64,000 bases of DNA, taken from assembly GCF_900102635.1 (NCBI RefSeq), contig NZ_FMZQ01000012.1:62001-126000 (forward strand), read 5' to 3'. Below are positions 25,455 to 34,763 of the stretch, piece by piece (position 1 is the stretch's first letter; each line of letters starts with the position of its first letter). Under the pieces are notes generated by a model. It made no database searches. It was given only the letters and a program-made list of their open reading frames with translations, and was not told where the DNA came from. The translations under genes were made by a program, and so were the position numbers. The DNA comes from Ectopseudomonas chengduensis (lineage in GTDB: Bacteria > Pseudomonadota > Gammaproteobacteria > Pseudomonadales > Pseudomonadaceae).

Positions 25455-26072
25455 ATGTGTGGACGTTATGCCCTGTTCCGCTGGTCGCCCGCTTTTGCGG
25501 CGTTGCCCGGCTTTCCCGCTGACCAGAAGCCGCACTGGAACCTGGCGCCCAACGGTCAGGTGCTGATGTTGCGTGCTGGCGAGCAAGGGCCGCAGGCGGC
25601 TGCGGCACGTTGGGGGCTGACGCCGGCCTGGCTCAAGGATCTGTCCAAGACCCCGGCTCATGCCCGCGCCGAAACCCTGGCCGAGCAGCCGATGTTCCGT
25701 GAGCCCTTTCGCCAGCGTCGTGCGCTGCTGCCGGCCAATGGCTTTTATGAGTGGCGCGGGGGCGCGCGCAAGCGGCCTTACTGGATGAGCAACGGTGAGC
25801 CGCTGATGTATTTCGCGGCGTTGTGGGAGCTTTATCCGGTGGGCGGGCAGGAGTACCTGAGCGTGGCGCTGATCACTCAGGAGGCTGCCACGCTGCGGCG
25901 GCCCTTGATTCTCGGTGAGCACGAACAGGCGTTGTGGTTGAGCAACGACACGCCGTCCGAGCAACTGGCAGCGCTACTGCTTAAGCCGCAGATGGCGCTG
26001 CGTGAGCGCGCGCTGGCAACGCTGGTCAACGATCCGCAGCTGGATGCGCCGGAGTGCCTCACTCCGGCTTGA
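25455..26072 (+). CDS. SOS-response-associated (HMCES/YedK) family protein with altered active site
   Basis: A 205-residue SRAP-fold protein. It starts MCGRYALF with the catalytic Cys2 that in this family forms a thiazolidine link to abasic sites in single-stranded DNA, and keeps E99 in FYEW. The usual Asn in INARxET is His69 (AHARAET) and the usual His of IHDRxP is Thr146 (ATLRRPLIL). It is slightly shorter than E. coli YedK (222). Either activity is altered or the role is specialised. Residue comparison with YedK is from memory. Confidence 0.85.
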   Translation: MCGRYALFRWSPAFAALPGFPADQKPHWNLAPNGQVLMLRAGEQGPQAAAARWGLTPAWLKDLSKTPAHARAETLAEQPMFREPFRQRRALLPANGFYEWRGGARKRPYWMSNGEPLMYFAALWELYPVGGQEYLSVALITQEAATLRRPLILGEHEQALWLSNDTPSEQLAALLLKPQMALRERALATLVNDPQLDAPECLTPA

Positions 26073-26100
26073 GCCTGCGCAGGGTGTCGAGGGGCTGCCC

Positions 26101-26125
26101 CGGCTGAACACGCGGTGCACCCTAC
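26101..26125. repeat. GGCTGAACACGCGG repeat copy
   Basis: CGGCTGAACACGCGGTGCAC, then CCTAC. The same core is found, with better arms, at 52992-53023. It lies between the HMCES-like gene and the chemoreceptor stop. Confidence 0.6.
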
Positions 26126-26138
26126 CTGATGAAGTCCC

Positions 26139-28289
26139 TTACACCTTGAACTGGTTGATCAGTCTGCGTTGCTGTTCGGCCAGCTTGGTCAGTTGGGCGC
26201 TGGCCTGGCTGGCTTCGTCGGCACCGCTGGCCACCTCGTTGGCGACCTGGCCGATATTGGTGACGTTGCGGTTGATGTCTTCGGCTACCGCACTCTGTTG
26301 CTCGGCTGCGCTGGCGATCTGCGTGTTCATGTCATTGATCACCGACACCGCCTGGGTGATGGACTCCAGCGATTGAGCGGCCTGGTTGGCGTGCTCCACG
26401 CTGTCGTCGGTCTTGCTCTGGCTCTGCTCCATCACCTTGACCACTTCGCGGGTGCCCTGCTGCAACTGCTGGATCATGTTCTGGATTTCTTCGGTGGCTT
26501 GCTGGGTCTTCTGTGCCAGGTTGCGTACCTCGTCGGCGACCACGGCAAAACCTCGACCTTGTTCGCCAGCGCGGGCTGCCTCGATGGCGGCATTGAGGGC
26601 GAGCAGGTTGGTCTGCTCGGCAATGCCGCGTATGGCGACGAGGATGGCGTTGATGTTCTCGCTGTCCTTGGCCAGGTTCTGCACCACGCCCACGGCGCGG
26701 CCGATTTCGCTGGCCAGGGCGGCGATGGCGGTGGAGGTTTCCTGCACCACCTGCTTGCCCTGATTGGCCGCGCGGTCGGCGTGGTTGGCCGCCTCGGCAG
26801 CATGAGTGGCGTTGCGCGCGACGTCCTGCGCGGTGGCCGTCATCTCGTGTACCGCCGTGGCCACCAGTTCGATCTCGGCCAGTTGCTTCTGCACGCCCTG
26901 GTTGGTGCGGATGGCGATGTCGGCAGTGTGCTCGGAGGAGTCGCTGACCTGCTGCACCGAGGTCACCACGGAGGCGATCATCGTCTGCAGTTTGGCCAGG
27001 AAGGCATTGAAGCCTTGAGCGATCTGTCCCAGCTCGTCCGTACGGTCGACCTGTAGGCGCACGGTCAGGTCGCCGTCGCCCTTGGCAATGTCATCGAGCA
27101 TGCCGACCATCTGCCGCAGTGGGCGGGCGATGCCGTAGCCGACGAACCAGATCACCAGCAGACCCAGGCCGGCGATCAGCAAGCCCACCAGTGTCATGCC
27201 CAGGGTGTCGCCGTCGCGTTGGGTGACGAGCTCAGCCTGCAGTTGGCGCAGGTCTGCCATCACGGTATCCAGCGGCAGTACCAGCATCAGCACCCAGCGA
27301 GCGTCGGTCTGGCCGATGGTGAAGCTGAGAAATAGCTCGATATGGCTGTCGGCGGGATCGTCCTCGACATGCACGTCGTACTTCGGCATGCCGGGCTGCA
27401 GGCTGCTCAGGTTGGCCAGTTCGTTGGCGTCGAGCAGCTCGGTAGCGGGCTCGCCGAGCTTTTCCGGTGCCTGGGTCGAAGCGACGATACGGCCATTGCT
27501 GGCGATCAGGGCGATCTCGCCAGCGCCGCCATAGAGCTGGGCGTCGGCCTTGACCAACAGTTCCTGGATGAAATTGACCGCCAGATCAGCCCCGGCGATA
27601 CCAAGAAACTCGCCGTTGACCAGAATTGGCGAGGTGAAGGAGGCGAGCATGGTCATCTTGCCGCCGACGTCGTAGGGGGCTGGATCAATCACGCAGGGGC
27701 GTTTGCGTTCCTTGGGGCACAGGTAGTACTCGCCCGCGCGCACGCCGGTCGGCAGCAACTCCTCGCTCTCGGTCGAGCCGATGGCGTCGACGCCGAGGCT
27801 GCCATCGGCATTGCGGTACCACCAGGTCAGGAAGCGGCCGGTGCCGTCGTAACCATTCTCCTTGCTGCCGGCGTAGATATCGTCGCTGGCGTCGAAGGCA
27901 TTTGGCTCCCAGCCCAGGTAGCTGCCGAGCAACTTGGGATTCTGCGCCGTGGTTTCACGCACCAGGTTGGCCAGTTCTTCGCGGCTGATGCTGAGCAGTG
28001 GGCTGCCGCCGGCATCGGTCATGCCGAGCATGGCGTTGACGCGCGCCAGGTCGGCGGTGATCTGCAGGGGCGCTTCCAGTTCTCGCTGGATTTCGCTGAC
28101 CTGGGCCTGCGCCAGCGAGGAAAGACGCTGCTCGATGACCTGCTCGAGCAGGACCTGGGTGCGTTGCTGCACCAGGTTCTGGGTTCGTTCGCTGGCGAAC
28201 AGGGCGTAGAGCACCAATGCCACGACCACTGCCAGCACACTGGCCCCGGCGAGGAATGCGACGGAAAACTGGATCGACTTGAACTTCAT
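26139..28289 (-). CDS. methyl-accepting chemotaxis protein with dCache sensor
   Basis: A 716-residue chemoreceptor. TM1 lies at about 10-31, a large periplasmic dCache-type domain at 32-364 (YDGTGRFLTWWYRN at 147-160, FLGIAGADLAVNFIQ near 228), TM2 at about 365-385, HAMP to about 440, then a signalling domain with the hairpin tip EQTNLLALNAAIEAARAGEQ and GRGFAVVADEVRNLAQKT. The ligand is unknown. It would feed a CheA/CheW array outside this window. Confidence 0.95.
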   Translation of the reverse strand: MKFKSIQFSVAFLAGASVLAVVVALVLYALFASERTQNLVQQRTQVLLEQVIEQRLSSLAQAQVSEIQRELEAPLQITADLARVNAMLGMTDAGGSPLLSISREELANLVRETTAQNPKLLGSYLGWEPNAFDASDDIYAGSKENGYDGTGRFLTWWYRNADGSLGVDAIGSTESEELLPTGVRAGEYYLCPKERKRPCVIDPAPYDVGGKMTMLASFTSPILVNGEFLGIAGADLAVNFIQELLVKADAQLYGGAGEIALIASNGRIVASTQAPEKLGEPATELLDANELANLSSLQPGMPKYDVHVEDDPADSHIELFLSFTIGQTDARWVLMLVLPLDTVMADLRQLQAELVTQRDGDTLGMTLVGLLIAGLGLLVIWFVGYGIARPLRQMVGMLDDIAKGDGDLTVRLQVDRTDELGQIAQGFNAFLAKLQTMIASVVTSVQQVSDSSEHTADIAIRTNQGVQKQLAEIELVATAVHEMTATAQDVARNATHAAEAANHADRAANQGKQVVQETSTAIAALASEIGRAVGVVQNLAKDSENINAILVAIRGIAEQTNLLALNAAIEAARAGEQGRGFAVVADEVRNLAQKTQQATEEIQNMIQQLQQGTREVVKVMEQSQSKTDDSVEHANQAAQSLESITQAVSVINDMNTQIASAAEQQSAVAEDINRNVTNIGQVANEVASGADEASQASAQLTKLAEQQRRLINQFKV

Positions 28290-28483
28290 GGGAGCTCCCG
28301 AGCGCAGTGTGTCCTGTTACGGGCTATCGGCCGTGACAGGGGAAAACCTTAATAGGCTGATGCGGAGCATCTGGCTGCTGTTGCATTTAGCAAAGATGGC
28401 GCACGGCTATCGCGCAAGTGACGCGGTTGCTCGTGCCACGGGGGCGGCCTAGCATAGGGCGTCCGATTCAAGGAGAAGGCTCG

Positions 28484-29305
28484 ATGAGCAAGGTTCTATA
28501 TCTGAGTGGCCTGGCTGCTGCCGTGCTGCTGGCAGGGTGTCAGGCCGTCAATACCACCAGTGGTGGTGCGGTTGGCGTGGAGCGCAAGCAGTACATGTTC
28601 AGCATGCTGTCAGCCGACGAAGTCAATCAGATGTACGCGCAGTCCTATCAGCAGACGCTGAGCGAGGCGTCGAGCAAGGGCGTGCTGGACAAGACCAGCA
28701 ACAACGCCAAACGCCTGCAGGCCGTCGCCGATCGCCTGATTCCGCAGGCGCCGCGCTTTCGTCCGGATGCTGCCAACTGGCAGTGGGAGGTCAATCTGAT
28801 CAAGAGCCCAGAGCTCAATGCCAACTGCGGGCCAGGCGGCAAGATCATCTTCTACAGCGGCATCATCGAGCAGTTGAAGCTGACTGACGATGAAATCGCC
28901 GCGATCATGGGCCACGAAATGGCGCATGCCCTGCGTGAGCACAGCCGTGAAGCGATGTCCAAGGCCTACGGTATTCAGGTGGCCAAACAGGGCGCCAGTG
29001 CCCTGCTCGGACTGGGCGAGAGTGGGATGGCCATGGCGGATACGGTGGTGCAGTACAGCCTGACCTTGCCCAACAGCCGCAGTAACGAGAACGAGGCCGA
29101 CCTGATTGGCCTGGAGCTGGCCGCCCGCGCGGGCTACAACCCGAATGCGGCCATCAGCCTGTGGCAGAAGATGGAGGCCGCCGGTGGTGGTGCACCGCCC
29201 GAGTTCATGAGTACCCACCCGTCGTCCAGCAGCCGTATCGCCTCACTGCAGGCGGCGATCCCCAAGGTGATGCCGCTGTACGAGCAGGCCAAGGCCGGGC
29301 GTTAA
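28484..29305 (+). CDS. M48-family metallopeptidase lipoprotein
   Basis: A 273-residue protease. The lipobox LLAGC places the lipid on C19. The zinc site is HEMAH (H144, E145, H148) with the third ligand in NENEADLIGLELAARAGY. It resembles LoiP/YggG-type outer-membrane proteases involved in envelope quality control. The ATG at 28484 follows AAGGAGAAGG. Confidence 0.93.
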   Translation: MSKVLYLSGLAAAVLLAGCQAVNTTSGGAVGVERKQYMFSMLSADEVNQMYAQSYQQTLSEASSKGVLDKTSNNAKRLQAVADRLIPQAPRFRPDAANWQWEVNLIKSPELNANCGPGGKIIFYSGIIEQLKLTDDEIAAIMGHEMAHALREHSREAMSKAYGIQVAKQGASALLGLGESGMAMADTVVQYSLTLPNSRSNENEADLIGLELAARAGYNPNAAISLWQKMEAAGGGAPPEFMSTHPSSSSRIASLQAAIPKVMPLYEQAKAGR

Positions 29306-29358
29306 TTTGGGGCCAGGAAACGGCGCGGCGTGATGGTTCACGGCGCGCCGTTTGCGTT

Positions 29359-29802
29359 TCAGGGCAGGGCGGTTTCGGCAAGTGGACGGGTTTGCAGACC
29401 CAACTGAGCGCGGAAGCTTTCCATGTCGAACATGGTGCAGATTTCCTGGATTTCGTTGCCGGGGGTGAGCGTCCAGAACGCCATGGCCGAGATGCTCAGC
29501 ACCTTGTCGCTGGGCGGGTAGCCCAGTGCGGGTTTCTGGATGGTGCCGATCAGGGTGCTCCAGGTCACCACCTTGTAGCCTTCGGCGATGCACTCCTCGA
29601 CCACCACTTGCAGGTCCGGCATTGCAAGGCGGATGTCCTGCACCATCTGCACGAAGCCGGCGCTGCCAAGCGGCCTGCCAATGAACGAGCTCTTGTAGAG
29701 GAAATCGCGGCTGTGCAGTTGTTCAGCCAGCGCCAGGCGCCCCTTGTTCCAGGTCAGGTCGATGTGCTGGCACACCACCTTCTTGCGATCATCCAATGAC
29801 AT
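29359..29802 (-). CDS. SnoaL-like ester cyclase family protein
   Basis: A 147-residue alpha+beta-barrel protein of the SnoaL/NTF2 superfamily. It starts MSLDDRKKVVCQHIDLTWNK, with DIRLAMPDLQVVVEECIAEG and EIQEICTMFDMESF. The ATG at 29802 follows GGGAGGACAGC. Members act as small enzymes or binding domains; no substrate is evident. Confidence 0.8.
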   Translation of the reverse strand: MSLDDRKKVVCQHIDLTWNKGRLALAEQLHSRDFLYKSSFIGRPLGSAGFVQMVQDIRLAMPDLQVVVEECIAEGYKVVTWSTLIGTIQKPALGYPPSDKVLSISAMAFWTLTPGNEIQEICTMFDMESFRAQLGLQTRPLAETALP

Positions 29803-29913
29803 GCTGTCCTCCCGGCTGCAGGCCGTCTCCATGTGACGTGGCAGGCACTTTAGCAGCAGGGAGGAGGGGGCTGGGATTGGCCGAAATGCCGGCTCGTTGA
29901 CGTCAGTGATTCG

Positions 29914-30498
29914 TCAGATCAGGCCGCTCAGCTTCAGCGCCTGGTAGCCGGCATAGATTGCCAGCGCGGCGAAGGCGCAGGCGGCCAGGCGGCGGATCAG
30001 GGTCAGCGGCAGGCGTTCGGCTGCGAAATTGCCCGCCAGGACCACCGGTACGTTGGCGATCAACATACCCAGTGTGGTGCCGACCACCACCAGAATGAAG
30101 TGCGGGTACTGCGCGGCCAGCATCACGGTCGCAACCTGGGTCTTGTCGCCCATCTCGGCGAGGAAGAAGGCGATCAGCGTGGTGAGGAAGGGACCGTATT
30201 TCTTCAGGCCGGATGCTTCGTCGTCGTCGAGTTTGTCCGGTACCAGGGTCCAGGCCGCCACGGCGACGAAACTGGCAGCGAGAATCCAGCTGAGAGTGGC
30301 GGGGGAGAAGAAACCGGCGACCCAGTTACCGACGGCGCCAGCGGCGAAGTGGTTGGCCAGGGTGGCGACGACTATGCCCCAGATGATCGGCCAGGGTTTG
30401 CGAAAACGGGCGGCCAGCAGCAGGGCGAGCAACTGGGTCTTGTCACCGATTTCGGCGAGGGCAACGATCAGGGTGGGGACGAACAGCGATTCCAGCAT
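29914..30498 (-). CDS. TMEM165/GDT1-family transporter, probable Mn2+ exporter
   Basis: A 194-residue six-helix membrane protein. It has two copies of the signature E-x-G-D-K-T: LAEIGDKTQLLALLLAARFR and LAEMGDKTQVATVMLA. The ATG at 30498 is preceded by GTAGGAAACCTG. Bacterial members export manganese, which agrees with a yybP-ykoY-type riboswitch in its leader. Confidence 0.93.
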   Translation of the reverse strand: MLESLFVPTLIVALAEIGDKTQLLALLLAARFRKPWPIIWGIVVATLANHFAAGAVGNWVAGFFSPATLSWILAASFVAVAAWTLVPDKLDDDEASGLKKYGPFLTTLIAFFLAEMGDKTQVATVMLAAQYPHFILVVVGTTLGMLIANVPVVLAGNFAAERLPLTLIRRLAACAFAALAIYAGYQALKLSGLI

Positions 30499-30569
30499 CA
30501 GGTTTCCTACAGGGGGCGGGTCGACACGGCTTATGACACGAACGACCTTCCCGCCCCGGGTATAGGTTG

Positions 30570-30705
30570 TGCGTGTCATAGGTCTTGTCAAACCGCAGGC
30601 CTCTCTATGTAGGCCTTGGGTCGTATACGCCATGCTCTGCGGAGCAAGTGTGTTGACGTATACCGGGCGAGCAGGGCGCTCGCGGGAGACTACTCCCCTA
30701 GGACG
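30570..30705 (-). promoter_or_regulatory. yybP-ykoY-type Mn2+ riboswitch
   Basis: On the minus strand the leader starts CCTAGGGGAGTAGTCTCC, contains a long stem GTATACG...CGTATAC, and ends GACAAGACCTATGAC, the features of this class. Downstream, GGGGCGGG (about 30558-30551) can pair with CCCGCCCC (about 30519-30512) just before the ribosome site, an obvious expression platform. A promoter TTGCTC-N17-CACAAT lies at 30740-30712. High manganese would be expected to turn on the exporter. Confidence 0.82.
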
Positions 30706-30711
30706 GGCGCA

Positions 30712-30740
30712 ATTGTGCCCAAGCGCCGCGTTGGGAGCAA
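30712..30740 (-). promoter_or_regulatory. sigma-70 promoter of the riboswitch transcript
   Basis: On the minus strand TTGCTC (30740-30735), a 17-base spacer and CACAAT (30717-30712), placing transcription start a few bases before the aptamer. Confidence 0.5.
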
Positions 30741-30747
30741 CCCCAAT

Positions 30748-31743
30748 TCAGCGTCGGGCGCTGTAGATGCGGAATCCATCGGCGTCTGCCAGGGTGCGGC
30801 AGGGGCCGAGATGACGCTCGATCAGGGGGGGATACTTGAGGAAGCTGTTGGCCACCAGACGCAGCTCGCCACCTTTTATCAAGTGGCGAGCCGCCTGGCT
30901 CAGCAGGTTCTCGCTGGCCTGGTAGTCGGTATGCACGCCCTGATGGAACGGCGGGTTGCTGACGATGGCGCTGAGTCCCTCGGGTGCCGATTCGATGCCG
31001 GTGCCGGCGATCAGGTTGGCTGGCAGGCCATTGCGCGCGAGGGTCAGGCGGCTGCTTTCCAGGGCGAAGGCGTCGACATCCAGCAGGCTCAGCTCGCTAT
31101 CTGGGTAACGCTTTTTGAGCACGGCGCCGAGCACGCCGGCGCCGCAACCGAAATCGAGCAGGTGGCCGCTGGGCAGGTCATCCAGATGCTCCAGCAGCAA
31201 TGCGCTGCCGCGATCCAGGCGGCCATGGGCGAATACGCCGGGCAGGGTAACGATCTCCAGTGCGCCGTCGGCCAACTGCAATGGGTAGCTCTGTGCCAGG
31301 GCATGCAGATCGGGTACTGCTGGTGCTTGATCCACCTCGACGCACCAGAGTTGGCAATGTCGCGCGCTGTCGAGCTTGCGCGGCTTGCCATAGGCGGCCA
31401 GCTGTTTCGCCGCGCGCTCGATGCCGCCACGTTTTTCTCCGACCAGGTACAGCGGCTTGCCTGCCAGGCGCGAGGCCAGCGCTTGCAGCAGGTAATCGGT
31501 CAGCTCGCGTGACTTGGGCAGGAACAGCACAGCGGCGCGGTAGTCGCCTTCCGGCAGGCGTGTGTCGAAGTGGCTGCGACCGGCAAAGCGTGCGGTGAGC
31601 AGTGCCTGATCGCCCGCATGCCAGTTCCAGCCATGTGCCTGCGGCAGGGCGCCAAGCAGGTCGTCAGCCGGCAGGCCGGCCAGTAACAGCTCGCCACTGA
31701 ACAGCTCGGCCTGGCGCAGGAGAACTTCGCTTCGCGGGTCCAT
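30748..31743 (-). CDS. rsmC: 16S rRNA (guanine1207-N2)-methyltransferase
   Basis: A 331-residue SAM-dependent enzyme modifying G1207 of 16S rRNA. The duplicated methyltransferase fold ends with a functional half: LLDFGCGAGVLGAVL (motif I) and the catalytic SNPPFHQG. The ATG at 31743 follows CAGGAAGCACC; the 50 codons upstream are low-quality. Adjacent to hprA as in other Pseudomonas. Confidence 0.95.
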   Translation of the reverse strand: MDPRSEVLLRQAELFSGELLLAGLPADDLLGALPQAHGWNWHAGDQALLTARFAGRSHFDTRLPEGDYRAAVLFLPKSRELTDYLLQALASRLAGKPLYLVGEKRGGIERAAKQLAAYGKPRKLDSARHCQLWCVEVDQAPAVPDLHALAQSYPLQLADGALEIVTLPGVFAHGRLDRGSALLLEHLDDLPSGHLLDFGCGAGVLGAVLKKRYPDSELSLLDVDAFALESSRLTLARNGLPANLIAGTGIESAPEGLSAIVSNPPFHQGVHTDYQASENLLSQAARHLIKGGELRLVANSFLKYPPLIERHLGPCRTLADADGFRIYSARR

Positions 31744-31867
31744 GGTGCTTCCTGAAATCTGTGATGCGGAAAAGTAAGAGGTACGGGAGCGATCTCGGCT
31801 CGCGAAACCTGGGCATCGCTGCTGCAGCGCAGCGCTGGCCCGTCGCTCCCTAAAAAAGCTGCGCAGC

Positions 31868-32833
31868 TTACCCGACGACTCGCAGCGGCGCACCGGCGAA
31901 GAAACCAGCGGCGTTTTCCACGACCTGGCCGACGATGCGCTGGCGCGCTTCCTGGCTGCCCCAGGCGCTGTGCGGGGTGACGATCAGGCGGGGAACGTCG
32001 GCGGCCAGCAGCGGGTTGCCGTCCTTCGGTGGCTCCTGCAGCAGTACGTCGGTTGCAGCGCCGCCCAGATGACCGCTGCGCAGGGCATCGGCCAGTGCCT
32101 GTTCGTCGACCAGGCCGCCACGCGCGGTGTTGATCAGGAAGGCGCGCGGTTTCATCAGCGCCAGTTCCTGCGCGCCGATCAGGTTGCGCGTCTGTTCGTT
32201 GAGCGGGCAGTGCAGGGTCAGGGCGTCGATCTGCGGCAGCAGTTCGTGTAGCGGCAGGCGATCGGCACGGGGCGGGCGACCGGGCAACTGGCCGAGCAGT
32301 ACGCGCATGCCGAAGGCTTCGGCCAGGCGTGCAACGGCGCCGCCCAGTTCGCCATGGCCGAGCATGCCCAGGGTCTTGCCTTCGAGTTCGACGATGGGGT
32401 GATCGAGCAGGCAGAACTGGCTGGCCTGCTGCCAGTGGCCGGCGGCGATGTCGCGCTGGTAATCGGGCAGGCGCGTGGCCAGGGCCAACAGCAGCATCAG
32501 GGTGTGTTGCGCCACCGATGGCGTGCCGTAGCCCTGGCAGTTGCAGACGGTCACCCCATGGGCGCTGGCGGCTTTCAGGTCGATGTTGTTGATGCCGGTA
32601 GCGGTTACCAGAACCAGTTTCAACTCTGGGCAGGCAGCGAAGGTGGCGGCGTCCAACGGCACCTTGTTGCTGATGGCGACCTGAGCGCCTTGCAGGCGTT
32701 CGGCGACCTGATCCGGACGCGTGTGTGCGTGCAGGGTCAGCTCGGCGAAGGCCTGATGCAGCGGTTGCATGTCGAGGTCGCCAAGGTCGAGGGAGGCGTG
32801 GTCGAGAAACACGGCGCGTGGGCTGTTGCTCAT
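31868..32833 (-). CDS. hprA: D-2-hydroxyacid dehydrogenase (hydroxypyruvate/glycerate type)
   Basis: A 321-residue NAD(P)-dependent enzyme. It has the nucleotide motif LGMLGHGELGGAVARL, the catalytic Arg in NTARGGLVDEQAL, Glu in TDVLLQEPP, and His in TPHSAWGS. The next gene is rsmC, a placement I associate with hprA. It would reduce hydroxypyruvate or glyoxylate; the exact substrate is inferred. The start at 32833 follows AAAGGTACAGCTG. Confidence 0.85.
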   Translation of the reverse strand: MSNSPRAVFLDHASLDLGDLDMQPLHQAFAELTLHAHTRPDQVAERLQGAQVAISNKVPLDAATFAACPELKLVLVTATGINNIDLKAASAHGVTVCNCQGYGTPSVAQHTLMLLLALATRLPDYQRDIAAGHWQQASQFCLLDHPIVELEGKTLGMLGHGELGGAVARLAEAFGMRVLLGQLPGRPPRADRLPLHELLPQIDALTLHCPLNEQTRNLIGAQELALMKPRAFLINTARGGLVDEQALADALRSGHLGGAATDVLLQEPPKDGNPLLAADVPRLIVTPHSAWGSQEARQRIVGQVVENAAGFFAGAPLRVVG

Positions 32834-32912
32834 CAGCTGTACCTTTTCGCAGGAGGGTCGCAAGAGTAGATTGGCGAGCCTACCAGACCTTCACCGTCGC
32901 TGCGGAGCCACC

Positions 32913-33542
32913 ATGTACTGGACCGAATTTCTCACCGTTGCCCTTATTCACCTGCTGGCAGTGGCTAGCCCCGGGCCGGATTTCGCCATCGTCGTGCGCG
33001 AAAGCGTCGGCTATGGTCGCCGCGCCGGCTTGTTCACAGCCTTCGGTGTGGGCAGCGGGATTCTGGTCCACGTGACCTATTCACTGCTCGGCATCGGCCT
33101 GATCGTGTCGCAGTCCATCGTCCTGTTCAATGCGCTTAAATGGCTGGCGGCAGCTTATCTGCTGTACATCGGCATCAAGGCGCTGCGCGCCCGCCCAGCC
33201 GACCCGGCCAGCGCCGAGCTGAACCTGGCAGCAGGCGAGCGCAGCGGCCGTGGTGCTTTCGTCACGGGGTTCATCACCAATGGCCTGAACCCCAAGGCGA
33301 CGCTGTTCTTCCTGTCGCTGTTCACCGTGGTGATCAACCCGCATACCCCGGTGCTGGTGCAGGCCGGCTATGGCCTGTATCTGGCCTTGGCTACGGCGTT
33401 CTGGTTCTGTCTGGTGGCCTGGCTGTTCAGCCAGCAACGTGTGCGCGCCGGCTTTGCCCGCATGGGGCACTGGTTCGACCGGCTGATGGGCGCGGTGCTG
33501 GTGGGGATCGGTGTGAAACTGGCGCTGAGCGAAATGCGCTAA
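32913..33542 (+). CDS. LysE/RhtB-family amino-acid exporter
   Basis: A 209-residue membrane protein with six helices and the LysE signature SPGPDFAIVVRESVGYGRRA (about 20-39), and GFITNGLNPKATLFFLSLF. It exports amino acids or homoserine lactone-type molecules; substrate unknown. The ATG at 32913 follows CGGAGCCACC. A bidirectional terminator at 33547 follows. Confidence 0.92.
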   Translation: MYWTEFLTVALIHLLAVASPGPDFAIVVRESVGYGRRAGLFTAFGVGSGILVHVTYSLLGIGLIVSQSIVLFNALKWLAAAYLLYIGIKALRARPADPASAELNLAAGERSGRGAFVTGFITNGLNPKATLFFLSLFTVVINPHTPVLVQAGYGLYLALATAFWFCLVAWLFSQQRVRAGFARMGHWFDRLMGAVLVGIGVKLALSEMR

Positions 33543-33546
33543 ACCA

Positions 33547-33572
33547 AAGAGCCCCGCAACTGCGGGGCTCTT
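33547..33572. terminator. bidirectional terminator
   Basis: AAGAGCCCCGCA-AC-TGCGGGGCTCTT between the convergent exporter and thiolase genes. Confidence 0.88.
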
Positions 33573-33587
33573 GGGTGATGGGCTGGC

Positions 33588-34763
33588 TTACAGCAGTTCG
33601 ATGGCGACTGCCGTGGCTTCGCCGCCGCCGATACACAGCGAGGCGACGCCGCGTTTGCCGCCTTTCTTCTGCAGGGCATTGATCAGGGTGAGGATGATCC
33701 GCGAGCCGGTGGAGCCGACCGGATGGCCCTGGGCGCAAGCACCGCCGAAGACGTTGACCTTGGCGTGATCCAGGCCGTGCTCGCGCATGGCGAGCATGGT
33801 CACCATGGCGAAGGCTTCGTTGATCTCGAACAGATCGATCTCATCCTTGCTCCAGCCGGTCTTCTTCAGCAGGTTGCCCATGGCGCCGATGGGGGCCAGG
33901 GTGAACTCGCTCGGGTCCTGACTCTGGGTCGCATGGGCAACCACCTTGGCCAGCGGCTTGAGACCGCGCTTGGCGGCTTCATCAGCAGTCATCAATAGCA
34001 GTGCGCTGGCGCCGTCGGAAATAGAACTGGCGTTGGCGGCGGTGATGGTGCCGTCCTTCTTGAAGGCGGGTTTGAGCGCAGGAATCTTGTCCAGGTTGGC
34101 CGTCAGCGGCTGTTCATCATCCTTGACCACCACTTCACCCTTGCGCGAGGTGACGGTGACCGGGACGATCTCCGCGTCCAGCGAGCCGTCCTTGATCGCC
34201 GCCTGCGCGCGGCGCAGCGATTCGATGGCATAGGCGTCCATTTCCTCGCGGGTGATGCCGTACTGGTCGGCCGTTTCCTGGGCGAAGGAGCCCATAAGGC
34301 GGCCAGTGCGCGCGTCTTCCAGGCCGTCGAGGAACATGTGGTCCTTGATCTCGCCATGGCCCATGCGCAGGCCGGTGCGGGCCTTTTCCAGCACATAGGG
34401 CGCGTTGGACATGCTTTCCATGCCGCCGGCGACCATGACCTGGTTGCTACCGGCCTTCAGCGAATCGAAGGCCATCATCACCGCCTTCATGCCCGAGCCG
34501 CACAGCTTGTTGATGGTGGTGCAGCCGGTGGCAGATGGCAGGCCGGCATTGAGCGACGCCTGGCGCGCCGGGCCTTGCTTGAGGCCGGCGGGCAGCACGC
34601 AGCCCATGATTACTTCCTGCACGTCGGCTGGCTCGATACCGGCGCGCTTGACTGCTTCACGAATGGCAGCAGCACCCAGATCGACGGCCGGCACGCTGGC
34701 CAGGCTGCCTTGAAAACCGCCCATGGGAGTGCGGGCGCCGCTGACGATGACGATATCGGACAT
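33588..34763 (-). CDS. acetyl-CoA C-acyltransferase (thiolase)
   Basis: A 391-residue thiolase. The nucleophile is C88 in NKLCGSGMKAV, the general base H347 in GHPVGST, and the second Cys C377 in CIGGGEA; NEAFA is also present. Biosynthetic or degradative direction cannot be fixed from sequence. It diverges from the AlkK-like acyl-CoA ligase, so the pair likely shares control in fatty-acid use. The divergent gap contains GTGACC and GGTCAC, 14 bases apart (34837-34862). Confidence 0.94.
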   Translation of the reverse strand: MSDIVIVSGARTPMGGFQGSLASVPAVDLGAAAIREAVKRAGIEPADVQEVIMGCVLPAGLKQGPARQASLNAGLPSATGCTTINKLCGSGMKAVMMAFDSLKAGSNQVMVAGGMESMSNAPYVLEKARTGLRMGHGEIKDHMFLDGLEDARTGRLMGSFAQETADQYGITREEMDAYAIESLRRAQAAIKDGSLDAEIVPVTVTSRKGEVVVKDDEQPLTANLDKIPALKPAFKKDGTITAANASSISDGASALLLMTADEAAKRGLKPLAKVVAHATQSQDPSEFTLAPIGAMGNLLKKTGWSKDEIDLFEINEAFAMVTMLAMREHGLDHAKVNVFGGACAQGHPVGSTGSRIILTLINALQKKGGKRGVASLCIGGGEATAVAIELL

